64,000 nucleotides of DNA from Streptomyces luteogriseus. Lineage in GTDB: Bacteria > Actinomycetota > Actinomycetes > Streptomycetales > Streptomycetaceae. The notes under the pieces are model-generated. The model made no database searches. It was given only the letters and a program-made list of their open reading frames with translations, and was not told where the DNA came from. Location: positions 682,001 to 746,000 of the forward strand of contig NZ_JACHMS010000001.1 in NCBI RefSeq assembly GCF_014205055.1. Reading direction: 5' to 3'. The position numbers were made by a program, and so were the translations under genes. The number at the start of each line of letters is the position of its first letter. Position 1 is the first letter of the stretch. Of this stretch, positions 16,809-25,508 are shown one piece after another.

Positions 16809-18230
16809 AGCGACGTCTCCGCGTACCGTCGTCCAGCGCAGTTCGGTGAAGGCCTCCAGATTGGCCTCACCGCCGAAGCGGGCGCCGGTGCCGGAGGCGG
16901 CGACTCCGCCGAAGGGCGCCACGGCCTCGTCGTTCACCGTCTGGTCGTTGATGTGGACGATGCCGGTCGGGATGCGCTCGGCGAGGTCCAGGCCGCGGGC
17001 CGGGTCCCTGGTGACGATGCCCAGGGAGAGGCCGTACGGGCTCTGCGCGGCCAGCGCCGCCGCCTCGTCGGTGGTGGTGAAGGGGCGGACGGGCGCCACA
17101 GGGCCGAAGACCTCCTCCGTGTACGCGGGGGAGCGGTCGTCCACGTGGGCAAGGACCGTCGGCCGGTAGAAGAGCCTGTCGTGGGTACCGCCGGCGGCGA
17201 GCTTGGCACCGGCGGCCGTGCTGGCCTCGACCAGGCCGCTGATCTTGCCGAGCTGGGCCGAGTCGATGATGGGCCCCAGGTGGACCTGGTCCCGGTGCGG
17301 GTCGCCGACCGCGAGCGAGTCCGCCTTGGCGGCCAGCCGCTCGACGTACTCGTCGTAGAGGGACGCGTGCACCAGATGGCGTCCGGTGGTCATGCAGATC
17401 TGGCCCTGATGGAAGAACGAGCCCCAGGCGGCCGTGGAGATGACCGCGTCGAGGTCGGCGTCCTCCAGCACGATCATGGCCGAATTGCCGCCCAGTTCCA
17501 GGTGGGCCCGCTTGAGGTGACGGCCGGCGGCCTCGCCCACGGCCCGTCCGGCGGCGGTGGAGCCGGTGAAGGAGATGACCGGCACGCGCGGGTCGGCGAC
17601 CAGGGCCTGTCCGGCCTCCGGGCCGCCGGGGAGCACGTGCAGCAGGTCCTCGGGCAGGCCCGCGGCGGCGAAGACCGCGGCGAGGGACAGCCCTCCGCAG
17701 ACGGCCGTGCGCGGATCCGGCTTGAGCAGGACCGCGTTGCCCAGCGCCAGGGCCGGAGCGACGGAGCGGATGGACAGGATCAGCGGGGCGTTGAACGGCG
17801 AGATCACGCCGACGACACCGGCCGGGACGCGGCGCGTGTACGACAGGCGCGGCGCCTCACTGGGCAGGACCTGGCCGACCGGGCGGGAGGCGAGCGCCGC
17901 TGCCTCGTAGCACTCCTGGGCGGCGACGTGCAGTTCGAAGTCGGCCTTGCCGGGGACGGAGCCCGATTCGCGGACGAGCCACTCGCGCAGTTCGGCGGCG
18001 TGCTCGGTGAACAGGTCACCGGCCTTGCGGAGCACGGCGGCGCGGGCGAAGTGCGGGGTGCGTGCCCATGCGCGCTGGGCGGTGGCGGCCCGTCCGGCGG
18101 CGGCCTCCACGTCCACGGGGGCGGCGAGGGCGAAGGTGCCGAGGGCTTGGCCGGTGGCGGGCTCGGTGACGGTGTACCCGGCCCCCGCGAGGCGGCGGGG
18201 CTGCCAGGCCCTGGTGTCGAGCAACGGCAT
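16794..18230 (-). CDS. aldehyde dehydrogenase (benzaldehyde dehydrogenase-like)
   Basis: A 478-residue NAD(P)-dependent aldehyde dehydrogenase. The catalytic glutamate is in LELGGNSAM, the catalytic cysteine is in HQGQICMTT, and the cofactor site FTGSTAAGR and the late EEVFGPV motif are all present. The overall sequence resembles vanillin/benzaldehyde dehydrogenases that turn aromatic aldehydes into acids. The gene stands alone. A LacI-type regulator lies behind it on the same strand, separated by a 472-base region rich in tandem repeats. Enzyme class is certain; aromatic substrate is inferred. Confidence 0.9.
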   Translation of the reverse strand: MPLLDTRAWQPRRLAGAGYTVTEPATGQALGTFALAAPVDVEAAAGRAATAQRAWARTPHFARAAVLRKAGDLFTEHAAELREWLVRESGSVPGKADFELHVAAQECYEAAALASRPVGQVLPSEAPRLSYTRRVPAGVVGVISPFNAPLILSIRSVAPALALGNAVLLKPDPRTAVCGGLSLAAVFAAAGLPEDLLHVLPGGPEAGQALVADPRVPVISFTGSTAAGRAVGEAAGRHLKRAHLELGGNSAMIVLEDADLDAVISTAAWGSFFHQGQICMTTGRHLVHASLYDEYVERLAAKADSLAVGDPHRDQVHLGPIIDSAQLGKISGLVEASTAAGAKLAAGGTHDRLFYRPTVLAHVDDRSPAYTEEVFGPVAPVRPFTTTDEAAALAAQSPYGLSLGIVTRDPARGLDLAERIPTGIVHINDQTVNDEAVAPFGGVAASGTGARFGGEANLEAFTELRWTTVRGDVAPYPF

Positions 18231-18372
18231 GACGGCTCTCCGATCGATCGGTCACCGGCTGACGGGTTGGGCACAACTCCCGTACGTGCGCGGCCGGTTC
18301 GGCGGTCACATGGCGGGACGCGCCGAGCGGACGCGGCGGTGTGCCGCGGCCCGCGCAAGACGCGTCCCCGTT

Positions 18373-18390
18373 TTGTTGAGCATGCAACAT
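18373..18390. promoter_or_regulatory. imperfect palindrome upstream of aldehyde dehydrogenase
   Basis: TTGTTGAGCATGCAACAT has a GCATGC core flanked by near-matching TTG/CAA arms. It lies about 145 bases upstream of the dehydrogenase start. It could be a regulator site; support is weak. Confidence 0.3.
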
Positions 18391-18420
18391 CCTAGCCGTG
18401 CCGCGGCACGAAAGCCGGGC

Positions 18421-18702
18421 GGCCGGGCCGTGCGCCGGCCGGTCGAGCCGAGCAGGTCGAGCGGGCTGTGCCGGGCCGGTCCTGCCGAGCAGGTCGAGCC
18501 GGGCCGGGATGGTCCTGCAGGCCGGTCGAGCCGAGCCGGTCCTGCCGGTCCGCGCCGGGCCGGGCCGCGCCGGCCCTGCAGGCCGGTCGAACCGAGCCGC
18601 GCCGGCCCTGCAGGCCGGTCGAACCGAGCCGCGCCGGCCCTGCAGGCCGGTCGAACCGAGCCGCGCCGGCCCTGCAGGCCGGTCGAGCCGGGCCGCGCCG
18701 GG
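18421..18702. repeat. 32-base tandem repeats, about four good and several degenerate copies
   Basis: The core GGCCCTGCAGGCCGGTCGA recurs at 18572, 18604, 18636 and 18668 with exact 32-base spacing. Degenerate copies extend back to about 18421. Each unit contains the palindrome CCTGCAGG, so transcripts could fold as a string of hairpins. The array begins two bases after the LacI stop codon and fills most of the gap to the aldehyde dehydrogenase. It has no unique spacers, so it is not a CRISPR array. Confidence 0.85.
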
Positions 18703-19752
18703 TCAGCTCGATTCGCGGTGCAGCACCGTCGCCCCCAGCACCTTGTGCGTCTCGGGCTCGGTGCTGGGCTTGCGCACCGCGCGGTCGACCAGTTCGGCCA
18801 GTTCACGGCCGCAGGGCAGCTCCAGGTGGACCGTGCTCAGCCTGGGCCGCAGCAGCCGCCCGAGCATCAGGTCGTCGGCGCCGATCACGGCGGTCTCCTC
18901 GGGGATGCGGATGCCCTCGTCCAGCAGGGCGCGCATCAGCAGCATCGCGTACTCGTCGTTGTAGGTGAACACGGCGTCCAGGCCGAGGGTGCGCCAGCGG
19001 GCGGCAAGGCGCGCCGCGGCCTGCTCGTCGTAGGCGAGGGGCAGTTCGGTCACCGTGGCGTCCGTGCCGCGCACCGACTCGCGCACACCGTCGAGGCGGG
19101 GCGCGGAGAACGCCTCGAGTCCCGCCTCCTGCGGGACGACGACGCCGATCCGGCGCCGGCCGCGGTCGTAGAGGTGGGCGCCCGCGCTGTGGCCGACCAC
19201 GTCGTGGTCCATGAGCAGCGCGTGCGCGCCCTCGATGGTCTCGGGGCCGAGGGTGACCACGGCCCGGGCCCCCGAGCGCTTGAGCACCGCCACTCCGCGC
19301 GGGCCGAGACCGGAGCCGGGCACGAGCACGGCCACGGGCCTCAACTCGGCCCAGGCGCGGGCTGCTTCGTCGCCGTGCGGGCCACCGGTGCCGTACTGCA
19401 CGACCGTGTAGTCCAGACTGCCGAGTGAACCCTGGAGGTCAGTGAGGAACCGGTTGTAGAGCGGGCCGACGGGGAAGGTCGGCGCGGGGATGAGGACCAT
19501 GCGGCTGTGCCCGGCGCGCAGGCTGCGGGCCGCGGCGTGCGGTACGTATCCGATTTCCCTCGCGGCGTCGTGCACACGGCGGCGGGTGGGTTCGCTGATG
19601 CGTACGGCGCTGGTGTTGTTGAGGACGTAGGAGACGGTCGCGCGCGAGACGCCGGCCAGGCGGGCCACATCGGCGCTCGTGGGCACGGAGCGCGACGGTG
19701 CGGGGGACGGGGGCGCGGGCGTTTTCGGTATCTGCACCATGACGTACGGCAT
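18703..19752 (-). CDS. LacI family transcriptional regulator
   Basis: About 350 residues. The N-terminal HTH reads SADVARLAGVSRATVSYVLN with the hinge VPHAAARSLRAGHS, then a periplasmic-binding-like effector domain (residues about 80-345). The effector domain lacks the usual clear sugar-binding pattern but has VIGADDLMLGRLLRPRLSTV, typical of this family. Starts at 19752 (MPYV) or 19740 (MVQI) are both possible; neither has a strong ribosome site. A perfect palindrome, GTGAGCGCTCAC, lies about 50 bases upstream and fits a LacI operator, so it probably represses itself. Its target genes are not obvious. Confidence 0.88.
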   Translation of the reverse strand: MPYVMVQIPKTPAPPSPAPSRSVPTSADVARLAGVSRATVSYVLNNTSAVRISEPTRRRVHDAAREIGYVPHAAARSLRAGHSRMVLIPAPTFPVGPLYNRFLTDLQGSLGSLDYTVVQYGTGGPHGDEAARAWAELRPVAVLVPGSGLGPRGVAVLKRSGARAVVTLGPETIEGAHALLMDHDVVGHSAGAHLYDRGRRRIGVVVPQEAGLEAFSAPRLDGVRESVRGTDATVTELPLAYDEQAAARLAARWRTLGLDAVFTYNDEYAMLLMRALLDEGIRIPEETAVIGADDLMLGRLLRPRLSTVHLELPCGRELAELVDRAVRKPSTEPETHKVLGATVLHRESS

Positions 19753-19802
19753 CTTGGCAGAAGCCCCAATGCGCGCTTCCGGCGGGGGAGTTGTGACGAA
19801 CC

Positions 19803-19816
19803 CGTGAGCGCTCACG
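19803..19816. promoter_or_regulatory. LacI-family operator candidate
   Basis: CGTGAGCGCTCACG is a perfect 14-base palindrome with central CG, placed 51 bases upstream of the LacI start. This is the expected form and place for autoregulation. Confidence 0.65.
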
Positions 19817-19834
19817 AAGTGGGGCGGAGGACCC

Positions 19835-20503
19835 TCAGCGGGCGGCGCCCGTGCCCGTCACCCGGTCGACCAGATCGGTCCACGCGGCTTCGAGACGGGA
19901 CAGCGGTATGCCGCACTGCCTGGTCAGGTGGTGCACGAGGGCCGGGTCCAGCTGGCCCATCAGCGTGTGGGCGAGGAGCTCGCAGTCCGCCCCGGGCACC
20001 GCCTGCCGCAGCAGCATCTCGATGTGGTGCCGCAGCACACGACGAGCGGGCACCACATGGCGGCGGCTCGCGCCGGGCTCGGCGGCCAGTTGCAGCTCCA
20101 GCTCGTCGGTCGAACGGCGCAGCATCGCGCAGCCGAACGCCCGCAGTCGCTCCACGGGCGGCGCCCCGGGTCCGAGCGGCGGCGGGCCACCGAGGAACGC
20201 GGCCTGGAACTTCTTCTCGGAGTGGTCGAGCAGCGCCGTCAGCAAACCGGTGCGGTCGCCGAATCGACGGAAGACCGTGCCCTTGCCGACACAGGCCTCG
20301 GCAGCCACCGCCTCCATCGTGACGGCCTCCGCGCCGCGCTCCGCGACCAGCCGCCCGGCGGCCTCCAGCAGCCGGGCGCGGTTGCGCGCGGCGTCGGCCC
20401 GCAGGCACGGCTCGTCACCCTCCAGGGCGCTGCCGAGCTGGAGCAGCTCCGGGTGGTCGACGGGCTCCTGGGGCGTCGGGAAGGGCGGCGGGACGGTGGA
20501 CAT
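19835..20503 (-). CDS. TetR family transcriptional regulator
   Basis: A 222-residue TetR repressor. The HTH region reads NRARLLEAAGRLVAERGAEAV followed by VAAEACVGKGTVFRRFGDRTG. The C-terminal ligand domain is about 140 residues. I chose ATG 20503 (MSTVPPPFP) and not the upstream ATGs at 20530 or 20521, because those lie closer to the operator region. It is divergent from the NADPH-dependent FMN reductase gene and the intervening 129 bases hold two GGACC-type palindromes. It therefore likely controls that reductase and itself. Confidence 0.9.
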   Translation of the reverse strand: MSTVPPPFPTPQEPVDHPELLQLGSALEGDEPCLRADAARNRARLLEAAGRLVAERGAEAVTMEAVAAEACVGKGTVFRRFGDRTGLLTALLDHSEKKFQAAFLGGPPPLGPGAPPVERLRAFGCAMLRRSTDELELQLAAEPGASRRHVVPARRVLRHHIEMLLRQAVPGADCELLAHTLMGQLDPALVHHLTRQCGIPLSRLEAAWTDLVDRVTGTGAAR

Positions 20504-20534
20504 GAAGCCAGCGTAAAGCATCGGGAACAAAACT

Positions 20535-20582
20535 GGACCGCGGTCCGGTTAGGATGCTACAACCTTAAACGGACCCCGGTCC
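20535..20582. promoter_or_regulatory. paired TetR operator candidates
   Basis: GGACCGCGGTCC (20535-20546, perfect) and GGACCCCGGTCC (20571-20582, arms match) lie 36 bases apart in the TetR-reductase intergenic region. The spacing places both on a similar helix face. Repressor binding is inferred. Confidence 0.65.
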
Positions 20583-20632
20583 GGATCGATACGCAGTGTT
20601 TTCAGAGCAGTGCCTCATACGTGGGAGTCAGC

Positions 20633-21196
20633 ATGTCCGTTCGTATCCTCGCCCTCGTCGGCAGCCTTCGCGCCGGTTCGCACAACCGCCAGCTCGCCGA
20701 GGCGGCCGTCAAGCTCGCCCCCGAAGGGGCCGAGGTGAACCTGTTCGAGGGTCTGGCCGAGATTCCCTTCTACAACGAGGACATCGACGTGGAGGGCAGC
20801 GTCCCGGCCGCCGCCGCCCGGCTGCGCGAGGCCGCGAACGCCGCCGACGGCCTGATCCTCTTCACCCCGGAGTACAACGGCACCATCCCGGCCGTCCTGA
20901 AGAACGCCATCGACTGGCTGTCCCGCCCGTACGGTGCCGGTGCCCTCAGCGGCAAGCCGGTCGCCGTGGTCGGCACCGCCTTCGGCCAGTACGGCGGTGT
21001 CTGGGCGCACGACGAGACCCGCAAGTCCGTGGGCGTGGCCGGCGGCAAGGTGCTGGAGGACGTCAAGCTGTCCATCCCCGGCTCGATGACCCGCTTCGCC
21101 GAGACGCACCCGGCCGACGACGCCGAGGTCGCCGAGCAGCTGACCGAGGTCATCGCCCGCCTGCACGGTCACGCGTCGGAGCCCGCCGCGGCCTGA
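20633..21196 (+). CDS. NADPH-dependent FMN reductase
   Basis: A 187-residue flavodoxin-fold reductase. The FMN phosphate loop is GSLRAGSHNRQLA and the flavin-contact motif is FTPEYNGTIPAVLKNAIDW. Such enzymes reduce quinones, azo dyes or free flavin. The gene is divergent from a TetR regulator with two operators between them, the common arrangement for an electrophile- or quinone-inducible reductase. A terminator hairpin follows. Natural substrate not evident. Confidence 0.92.
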   Translation: MSVRILALVGSLRAGSHNRQLAEAAVKLAPEGAEVNLFEGLAEIPFYNEDIDVEGSVPAAAARLREAANAADGLILFTPEYNGTIPAVLKNAIDWLSRPYGAGALSGKPVAVVGTAFGQYGGVWAHDETRKSVGVAGGKVLEDVKLSIPGSMTRFAETHPADDAEVAEQLTEVIARLHGHASEPAAA

Positions 21197-21219
21197 CCGC
21201 GTCATCCCGCACCCGTGGA

Positions 21220-21249
21220 GGGGCCGCGGCCGACAACGGCCCCGGCCCC
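21220..21249. terminator. bidirectional terminator hairpin
   Basis: GGGGCCGCGGCCG pairs with CGGCCCCGGCCCC around ACAA, with one mismatch, between the convergent FMN reductase and XdhC genes. Confidence 0.7.
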
Positions 21250-21287
21250 TTCGGCATGCCGACGGCAGGGTGTGTACGGGCAACCGG

Positions 21288-22412
21288 TCAGACCGGCTGT
21301 GGCTCGCGGGCCGTCCGGTGGATCGGCCTGCCCGAGCCGGTGAGCGGCGCTCCCGTGCCGCCGTGCCGTACCGCGACGATCTCCGCCGCGATGGACACTG
21401 CGGTCTCCTCGGGCGTACGGGCTCCCAGGTCGAGGCCGATCGGCGACCTCAGCCTGGCCAGCTCGCGCTCGCTCACCCCCGCGTCCCGCAGCCGCCGGTT
21501 GCGGTCCTCGTGGGTGCGGCGGGAGCCCATCGCGCCGACGTAGGCGACGGGCAGCCGCAGCGCCTCCGTCAGCAGGGGGATGTCGAACTTCGCGTCATGG
21601 GTGAGCACACACAGCACCGTGCGCCCGTCGGTCTCGGTGCGTCGGAGGTAGCGGTCGGGCCAGTCGACGACGATCTCGTCGGCCTGCGGGAAGCGGGCCT
21701 TGGTCGCGAAGACGGGCCGCGCGTCGCACACGGTGACGTGGTAGCCGAGGAATGTGCCCGCCCGCACCAGGGCCGCCGCGAAGTCGATCGCGCCGAAGAC
21801 GATCATGCGGGGCGGTGGGGCGGCCGACTCGACGAGCAGAGTGACACCACCGGGGCAGTGCGACCCGTCCTCGGAGAGCTCCACGGTGCCGGTGCGGCCG
21901 GTGTCCAGCAGCGCCCTGGCCCGGTCGAGCGCCGCGCGGTCCAGCTCCGGGCCGCCGCCGAGGCCCCCGTCGGACGAGCCGTCGGGGCGGACCAGCAGGG
22001 CCCGGCCCAGGAGGCCGGACGGGCCGCGCACCACCCGGGCCAGGGCCACCGGCTCGGACCGGGCGGCAGCCGCCAGCGCCGCACTCTCCGCCGAACGACC
22101 GCCCGCGAACGGGGTGATCATCACGTCGATCGTGCCGCCGCAGGTCAGTCCCACCGCGAAGGCGTCCTCGTCGCTGTAGCCGAACCGCTCGACGAGCGTC
22201 TCGCCGTCCTGGAGGGCCTGAAGGCACAGGTCGTACACCGCTCCTTCCACGCAGCCTCCGGAGACCGAGCCGAGGGCCGTGCCGTCCGCGGAGACGGCCA
22301 GCGCCGCGCCGGGAGGGCGCGGGGCGCTGCCGCCCACGGCGACGACCGTGGCGACGGCGAAGCCCCGGCCCTCCTCGATCCACTCGCGCAGAGGCCCCGC
22401 GAGATCAAGCAT
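21288..22412 (-). CDS. XdhC/PaoD-type molybdenum-cofactor chaperone
   Basis: A 374-residue XdhC-family protein. The N-terminal part has VGGSAPRPPGAALAV and GSVSGGCVEGAVY, and the C-terminal Rossmann domain has MIVFGAIDFAAALV and VLTHDAKFDIPLL. These proteins bind and mature molybdenum cofactor (sulfuration, cytosine-dinucleotide form) for insertion into xanthine dehydrogenase-family enzymes. It is the last gene of a four-gene minus-strand operon, overlapping the catalytic subunit gene by 8 bases. The context fits PaoD of the E. coli PaoABC system. Confidence 0.9.
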   Translation of the reverse strand: MLDLAGPLREWIEEGRGFAVATVVAVGGSAPRPPGAALAVSADGTALGSVSGGCVEGAVYDLCLQALQDGETLVERFGYSDEDAFAVGLTCGGTIDVMITPFAGGRSAESAALAAAARSEPVALARVVRGPSGLLGRALLVRPDGSSDGGLGGGPELDRAALDRARALLDTGRTGTVELSEDGSHCPGGVTLLVESAAPPPRMIVFGAIDFAAALVRAGTFLGYHVTVCDARPVFATKARFPQADEIVVDWPDRYLRRTETDGRTVLCVLTHDAKFDIPLLTEALRLPVAYVGAMGSRRTHEDRNRRLRDAGVSERELARLRSPIGLDLGARTPEETAVSIAAEIVAVRHGGTGAPLTGSGRPIHRTAREPQPV

Positions 22413-24519
22413 GGCCGCCCGCCAGCAGCACGCGGTCGGGGCGGATCGGCAGATTCCGGTGGCGTACGCCGGTCGCGTGCCACACGGCGTTGGCGACCGC
22501 CGCGGCCGCGCCCACGATGCCGACCTCGCCGATGCCCTTGATGCCGACCGGGTCGTCCGGGTCGGGGTCGTCGACCCAGTCGGCCTCGATGTGCGGTACG
22601 TCGGCGTGCGCGGCGACGTGGTAGCCGGCGAGGTCGGCGCCGTAGACGCCGCCGCTCGCCCGGTCCCGGACGGCTTCCTCGTGCAGGGCCATGGAGATGC
22701 CCCAGATCATGCCGCCGATGAACTGGTTGCGGGCGGTGAGCGGGTTCACGATCCGGCCGGCCGCGAAGATGCCCAGCATGCGGCGCACACGGACCTCTCC
22801 GGTGGCGGGGTCGACGGCGACCTCGGCGAACTGCGCACCGAAGGCGTGCCGCTCCTTCTGGGCGAGGGCGCCGAGGGCTTCGGCCGTGTTCGACCGTACG
22901 GTGACGCCCTCCGGCGGGATGTCCGCGCCCGGCGTGAGGCGCCCGCGCAGTTCCTGGGCGGCGGCCGTGACGGCCCAGCTCCAGGAGCGAGTGCCCGCCG
23001 AACCGCCGGCGATCCCGGCGGGGCCGAGATCGCTGTCCCCGATCCGCACCCGGACGCGGTCCGCCGGGACTTCCAGGGCGTCGGCGGCGACCAGGGTGAG
23101 CGCCGTGCGGGCGCCGGTGCCGATGTCCGCGGCGTTGATCCGCACGGTGAAGGTGCCGTCCGCCTCCGCGGTGAGGGCCGCCGTGGACGGCATGGCCAGC
23201 GTGGGGAAGGAGGCGGCGGCGGTGCCGGTGCCGAGCAGCCAGCGGCCGTCCCGGCGCACGCCGGGCCGCGGATCCCGCCCGTCCCAGCCGAACCTGCGGG
23301 CGCCTTCCCGGAAGCAGGGGATCAGGTTGCGGCTGCCGAACGGCAGGCCGGACACCGGGCCCACCTCGGGCTCGTTGCGGACCCGCAGCTCGATCGGGTC
23401 GATGCCGCACCGCTCGGCGAGCTCGTCGAGTGCCGACTCCAGCGCGAACGAGCCCGGCGCCTCACCCGGGGCGCGCATCCAGGTCGGGGTGGGGACGTCG
23501 AGTTTCACGAGCCGGCTGGCGGTGTGGTGGGCGTCGGCGGCGTACATGGACCGGCTCGACGCCGCGCTCGGCTCGAGGAAGTCGTGGACGGTGGAGGTCT
23601 GGCTCAGCGACCGGTGCTCCAGCGCGAGCAGCCGCCCGTCCGCGTCGGCGCCGAGCCGGACCCGCTGGGCGGTGGGGCTGCGGTGGCCGGCGAGGGAGAA
23701 CATCTGCCTGCGGGTCATGACGACCCGGACCGGGCGCTGCAGCACGGTCGCGGCCATCACGGCGGCCACCTGGTGGACGCGGACACCCTTGCTGCCGAAG
23801 CCGCCGCCGACGTGCTCGGACCGGACCCGTACGGAAGCCGGGTCGAGGGAGAAGAGGTTCGCGAGTTCGCCGGCGACCCAGCCGGTGCCCTGGTTGGAGT
23901 CGACGACCTCCAGTCGGCCGCCCTCCCACCGGGCCGCCGCCGCGTGCGGCTCCATCGGGTTGTGGTGCTCCTCCGGAGTGGTGTACTCCGCGTCGATCAC
24001 GACGGCGGACGCCGCGAGTCCGGCCTCCAGGTCGCCCTTCTCCACCACGGCCGGCATGTGCCCGTCGAGCGCGTACGCCTCGGCCTCGCGCCCGGCGGAG
24101 AACGCGACGTCGTGCGGCTCCTGGTCGTAGTGCACCACGAGGGTCTCGGCGGCTTCCCTGGCCTGCTCGGAGGTCTCGGCGACGACCAGGGCCACCGGCC
24201 AGCCCAGGTGGGGCACGCGGTCGTGCTGGAAAAGGCCGACCGTGGGGTCCGGCGGAGTGCCCATGATGCCGGTGTAGCCGGTGTCGACACGCGGGGCGTT
24301 GTGGTGGTGGAGCACGGTGAGAACCCCGGGCATGGCGAGCACGGCCTCGATGTCCAGGGCGCGGATGCGGCCGCGGGCGACCGTGGACGGCACCAGCCAG
24401 CCGTGGGCGAGTTCCGCGAAGGGGATCTCGCCGGCGTAGCGCGCCGCTCCGGTGACCTTGTCGCGGCCCTCCACGCGCGGGTGCGCGGTGCCGACGGCTC
24501 CCCTGGTGGCGGTGGTCAT
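22405..24519 (-). CDS. molybdopterin-binding catalytic subunit, PaoC-like aldehyde oxidoreductase
   Basis: A 704-residue large subunit of the xanthine oxidase family. The N-terminal a/b hammerhead domain (about 20-125) precedes the two molybdopterin-binding domains. The active-site glutamate is expected in KGIGEVGIVG near the C-terminus, and the cofactor loops GGGFGSKG and MRAPGEAPGSFALES are recognisable. The family hydroxylates aldehydes to acids or oxidises purines. The partner subunit has the four-cysteine iron-sulfur insertion of PaoB, so I favour an aldehyde oxidase over a xanthine dehydrogenase. It overlaps the FAD subunit gene by 4 bases. Confidence 0.9.
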   Translation of the reverse strand: MTTATRGAVGTAHPRVEGRDKVTGAARYAGEIPFAELAHGWLVPSTVARGRIRALDIEAVLAMPGVLTVLHHHNAPRVDTGYTGIMGTPPDPTVGLFQHDRVPHLGWPVALVVAETSEQAREAAETLVVHYDQEPHDVAFSAGREAEAYALDGHMPAVVEKGDLEAGLAASAVVIDAEYTTPEEHHNPMEPHAAAARWEGGRLEVVDSNQGTGWVAGELANLFSLDPASVRVRSEHVGGGFGSKGVRVHQVAAVMAATVLQRPVRVVMTRRQMFSLAGHRSPTAQRVRLGADADGRLLALEHRSLSQTSTVHDFLEPSAASSRSMYAADAHHTASRLVKLDVPTPTWMRAPGEAPGSFALESALDELAERCGIDPIELRVRNEPEVGPVSGLPFGSRNLIPCFREGARRFGWDGRDPRPGVRRDGRWLLGTGTAAASFPTLAMPSTAALTAEADGTFTVRINAADIGTGARTALTLVAADALEVPADRVRVRIGDSDLGPAGIAGGSAGTRSWSWAVTAAAQELRGRLTPGADIPPEGVTVRSNTAEALGALAQKERHAFGAQFAEVAVDPATGEVRVRRMLGIFAAGRIVNPLTARNQFIGGMIWGISMALHEEAVRDRASGGVYGADLAGYHVAAHADVPHIEADWVDDPDPDDPVGIKGIGEVGIVGAAAAVANAVWHATGVRHRNLPIRPDRVLLAGGHA

Positions 24520-25508
24520 CGGGCGGCCTCCTCGGCGAGTTCGCTCAGCACGGCCACGACGAGGTTGCGCATCAGGGTCACCTTGTATCCGTTGTGGGGC
24601 AGGGGCCTGGCGGCCGCCAGTTCGGCGTCCGCGGCGGCCGCGAAGTGCTCCGCATCGGCCGGGCCGCCGGTCAGGGCGCGTTCGGCCGCGCGGGCGCGCC
24701 AGGGGCGGGAGGCGACCGCGCCGAAGGCCAGGCGCACGTCGTGGACGAGGCCGTCCCGGACGTCGAGCGCGGCGGCGACGGAGCCGATGGCGAAGGCGTA
24801 CGAGGCCCGCTCGCGCACCTTGCGGTAGCGGGAGTGGGCGGCGGTGGCGATGGGCGGCAGGGTGACGCCGGTGATGAGCGCACCCGGCGGCAGGGCGGTC
24901 TCCCGATGGGGGGTCTCCCCCACCGGCAGGTAGAAGTCGGCGAGCGGCAGCTCACCAGGCCCGGCGGCCGTTTCGTACGACACTCTCGCGTCGAAGGCTG
25001 CCAGTGCCACGCCCATGTCGGAGGGGTGGGTGGCCACGCAGTGGTCGGAGGCGCCGAGGACGGCGTGGTTGTGGTGCTCTCCGGTGACGGCGGGGCAGCC
25101 GCTGCCGGGGGCGCGCTTGTTGCAGGGGGAGCTGACGTCGGCGAAGTAGCCGCAGCGGGTGCGCTGGAGGAGGTTGCCGCCGACGGTGGCCATGTTGCGC
25201 AGCTGCCCGGACGCTCCGGCCAGCACGGCTTGCGCGAGGGCCGGGTAGCGGCGCCGGACCTCGGGGTGGGCGGCCAGGTCGCTGTTGGTGACGGTGGCCC
25301 CGATGCGCAGCCCGCCGTCCTCGGCCGGCTCGACGCGGTTCAGGGGCAGTTCGCGTACGTCGACGAGCCGGGCGGGCCGTTCGACACCGGTCTTCATCAG
25401 GTCGACGAGGTTCGTGCCACCGCCCAGGAATCGGGCTTCCCCGTCGCCGTCGAGCAGGGCGACCGCGCCGGAGACGTCGTACGCCCGCTGGTAGCCGAAC
25501 TCCCTCAT
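24516..25508 (-). CDS. FAD-binding subunit, PaoB-like
   Basis: A 330-residue FAD-binding subunit (CO-dehydrogenase medium-chain family). The flavin motifs FLGGGTNLVDLMK and ATVGGNLLQRTRC are clear. An insertion holds four cysteines in RCGYFADVSSPCNKR, GSGCPAV and ASDHCVATHPSDM, matching the extra [4Fe-4S] site known in E. coli PaoB. That insert distinguishes PaoABC-like aldehyde oxidases from ordinary xanthine dehydrogenases. The protein passes electrons from the iron-sulfur subunit to an acceptor. It overlaps genes on both sides by 4 bases. Confidence 0.9.
   Translation of the reverse strand: MREFGYQRAYDVSGAVALLDGDGEARFLGGGTNLVDLMKTGVERPARLVDVRELPLNRVEPAEDGGLRIGATVTNSDLAAHPEVRRRYPALAQAVLAGASGQLRNMATVGGNLLQRTRCGYFADVSSPCNKRAPGSGCPAVTGEHHNHAVLGASDHCVATHPSDMGVALAAFDARVSYETAAGPGELPLADFYLPVGETPHRETALPPGALITGVTLPPIATAAHSRYRKVRERASYAFAIGSVAAALDVRDGLVHDVRLAFGAVASRPWRARAAERALTGGPADAEHFAAAADAELAAARPLPHNGYKVTLMRNLVVAVLSELAEEAAR

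Noticed and set aside
18421..18702. Regular 32-base repeats, considered as a CRISPR array
   Set aside because: Units abut without unique spacers and no cas genes are nearby, so this is an ordinary tandem repeat.
22279..24828. An 849-codon plus-strand frame
   Set aside because: It is antisense to the molybdopterin subunit gene, which has firm catalytic motifs on the minus strand.
24901..24925. GGGGG-TCT-CCCCC symmetry, considered as a copy of the hairpin element at 13717
   Set aside because: It lies in-frame inside the intact FAD-subunit gene and lacks the CTCGGCTTCGC core.
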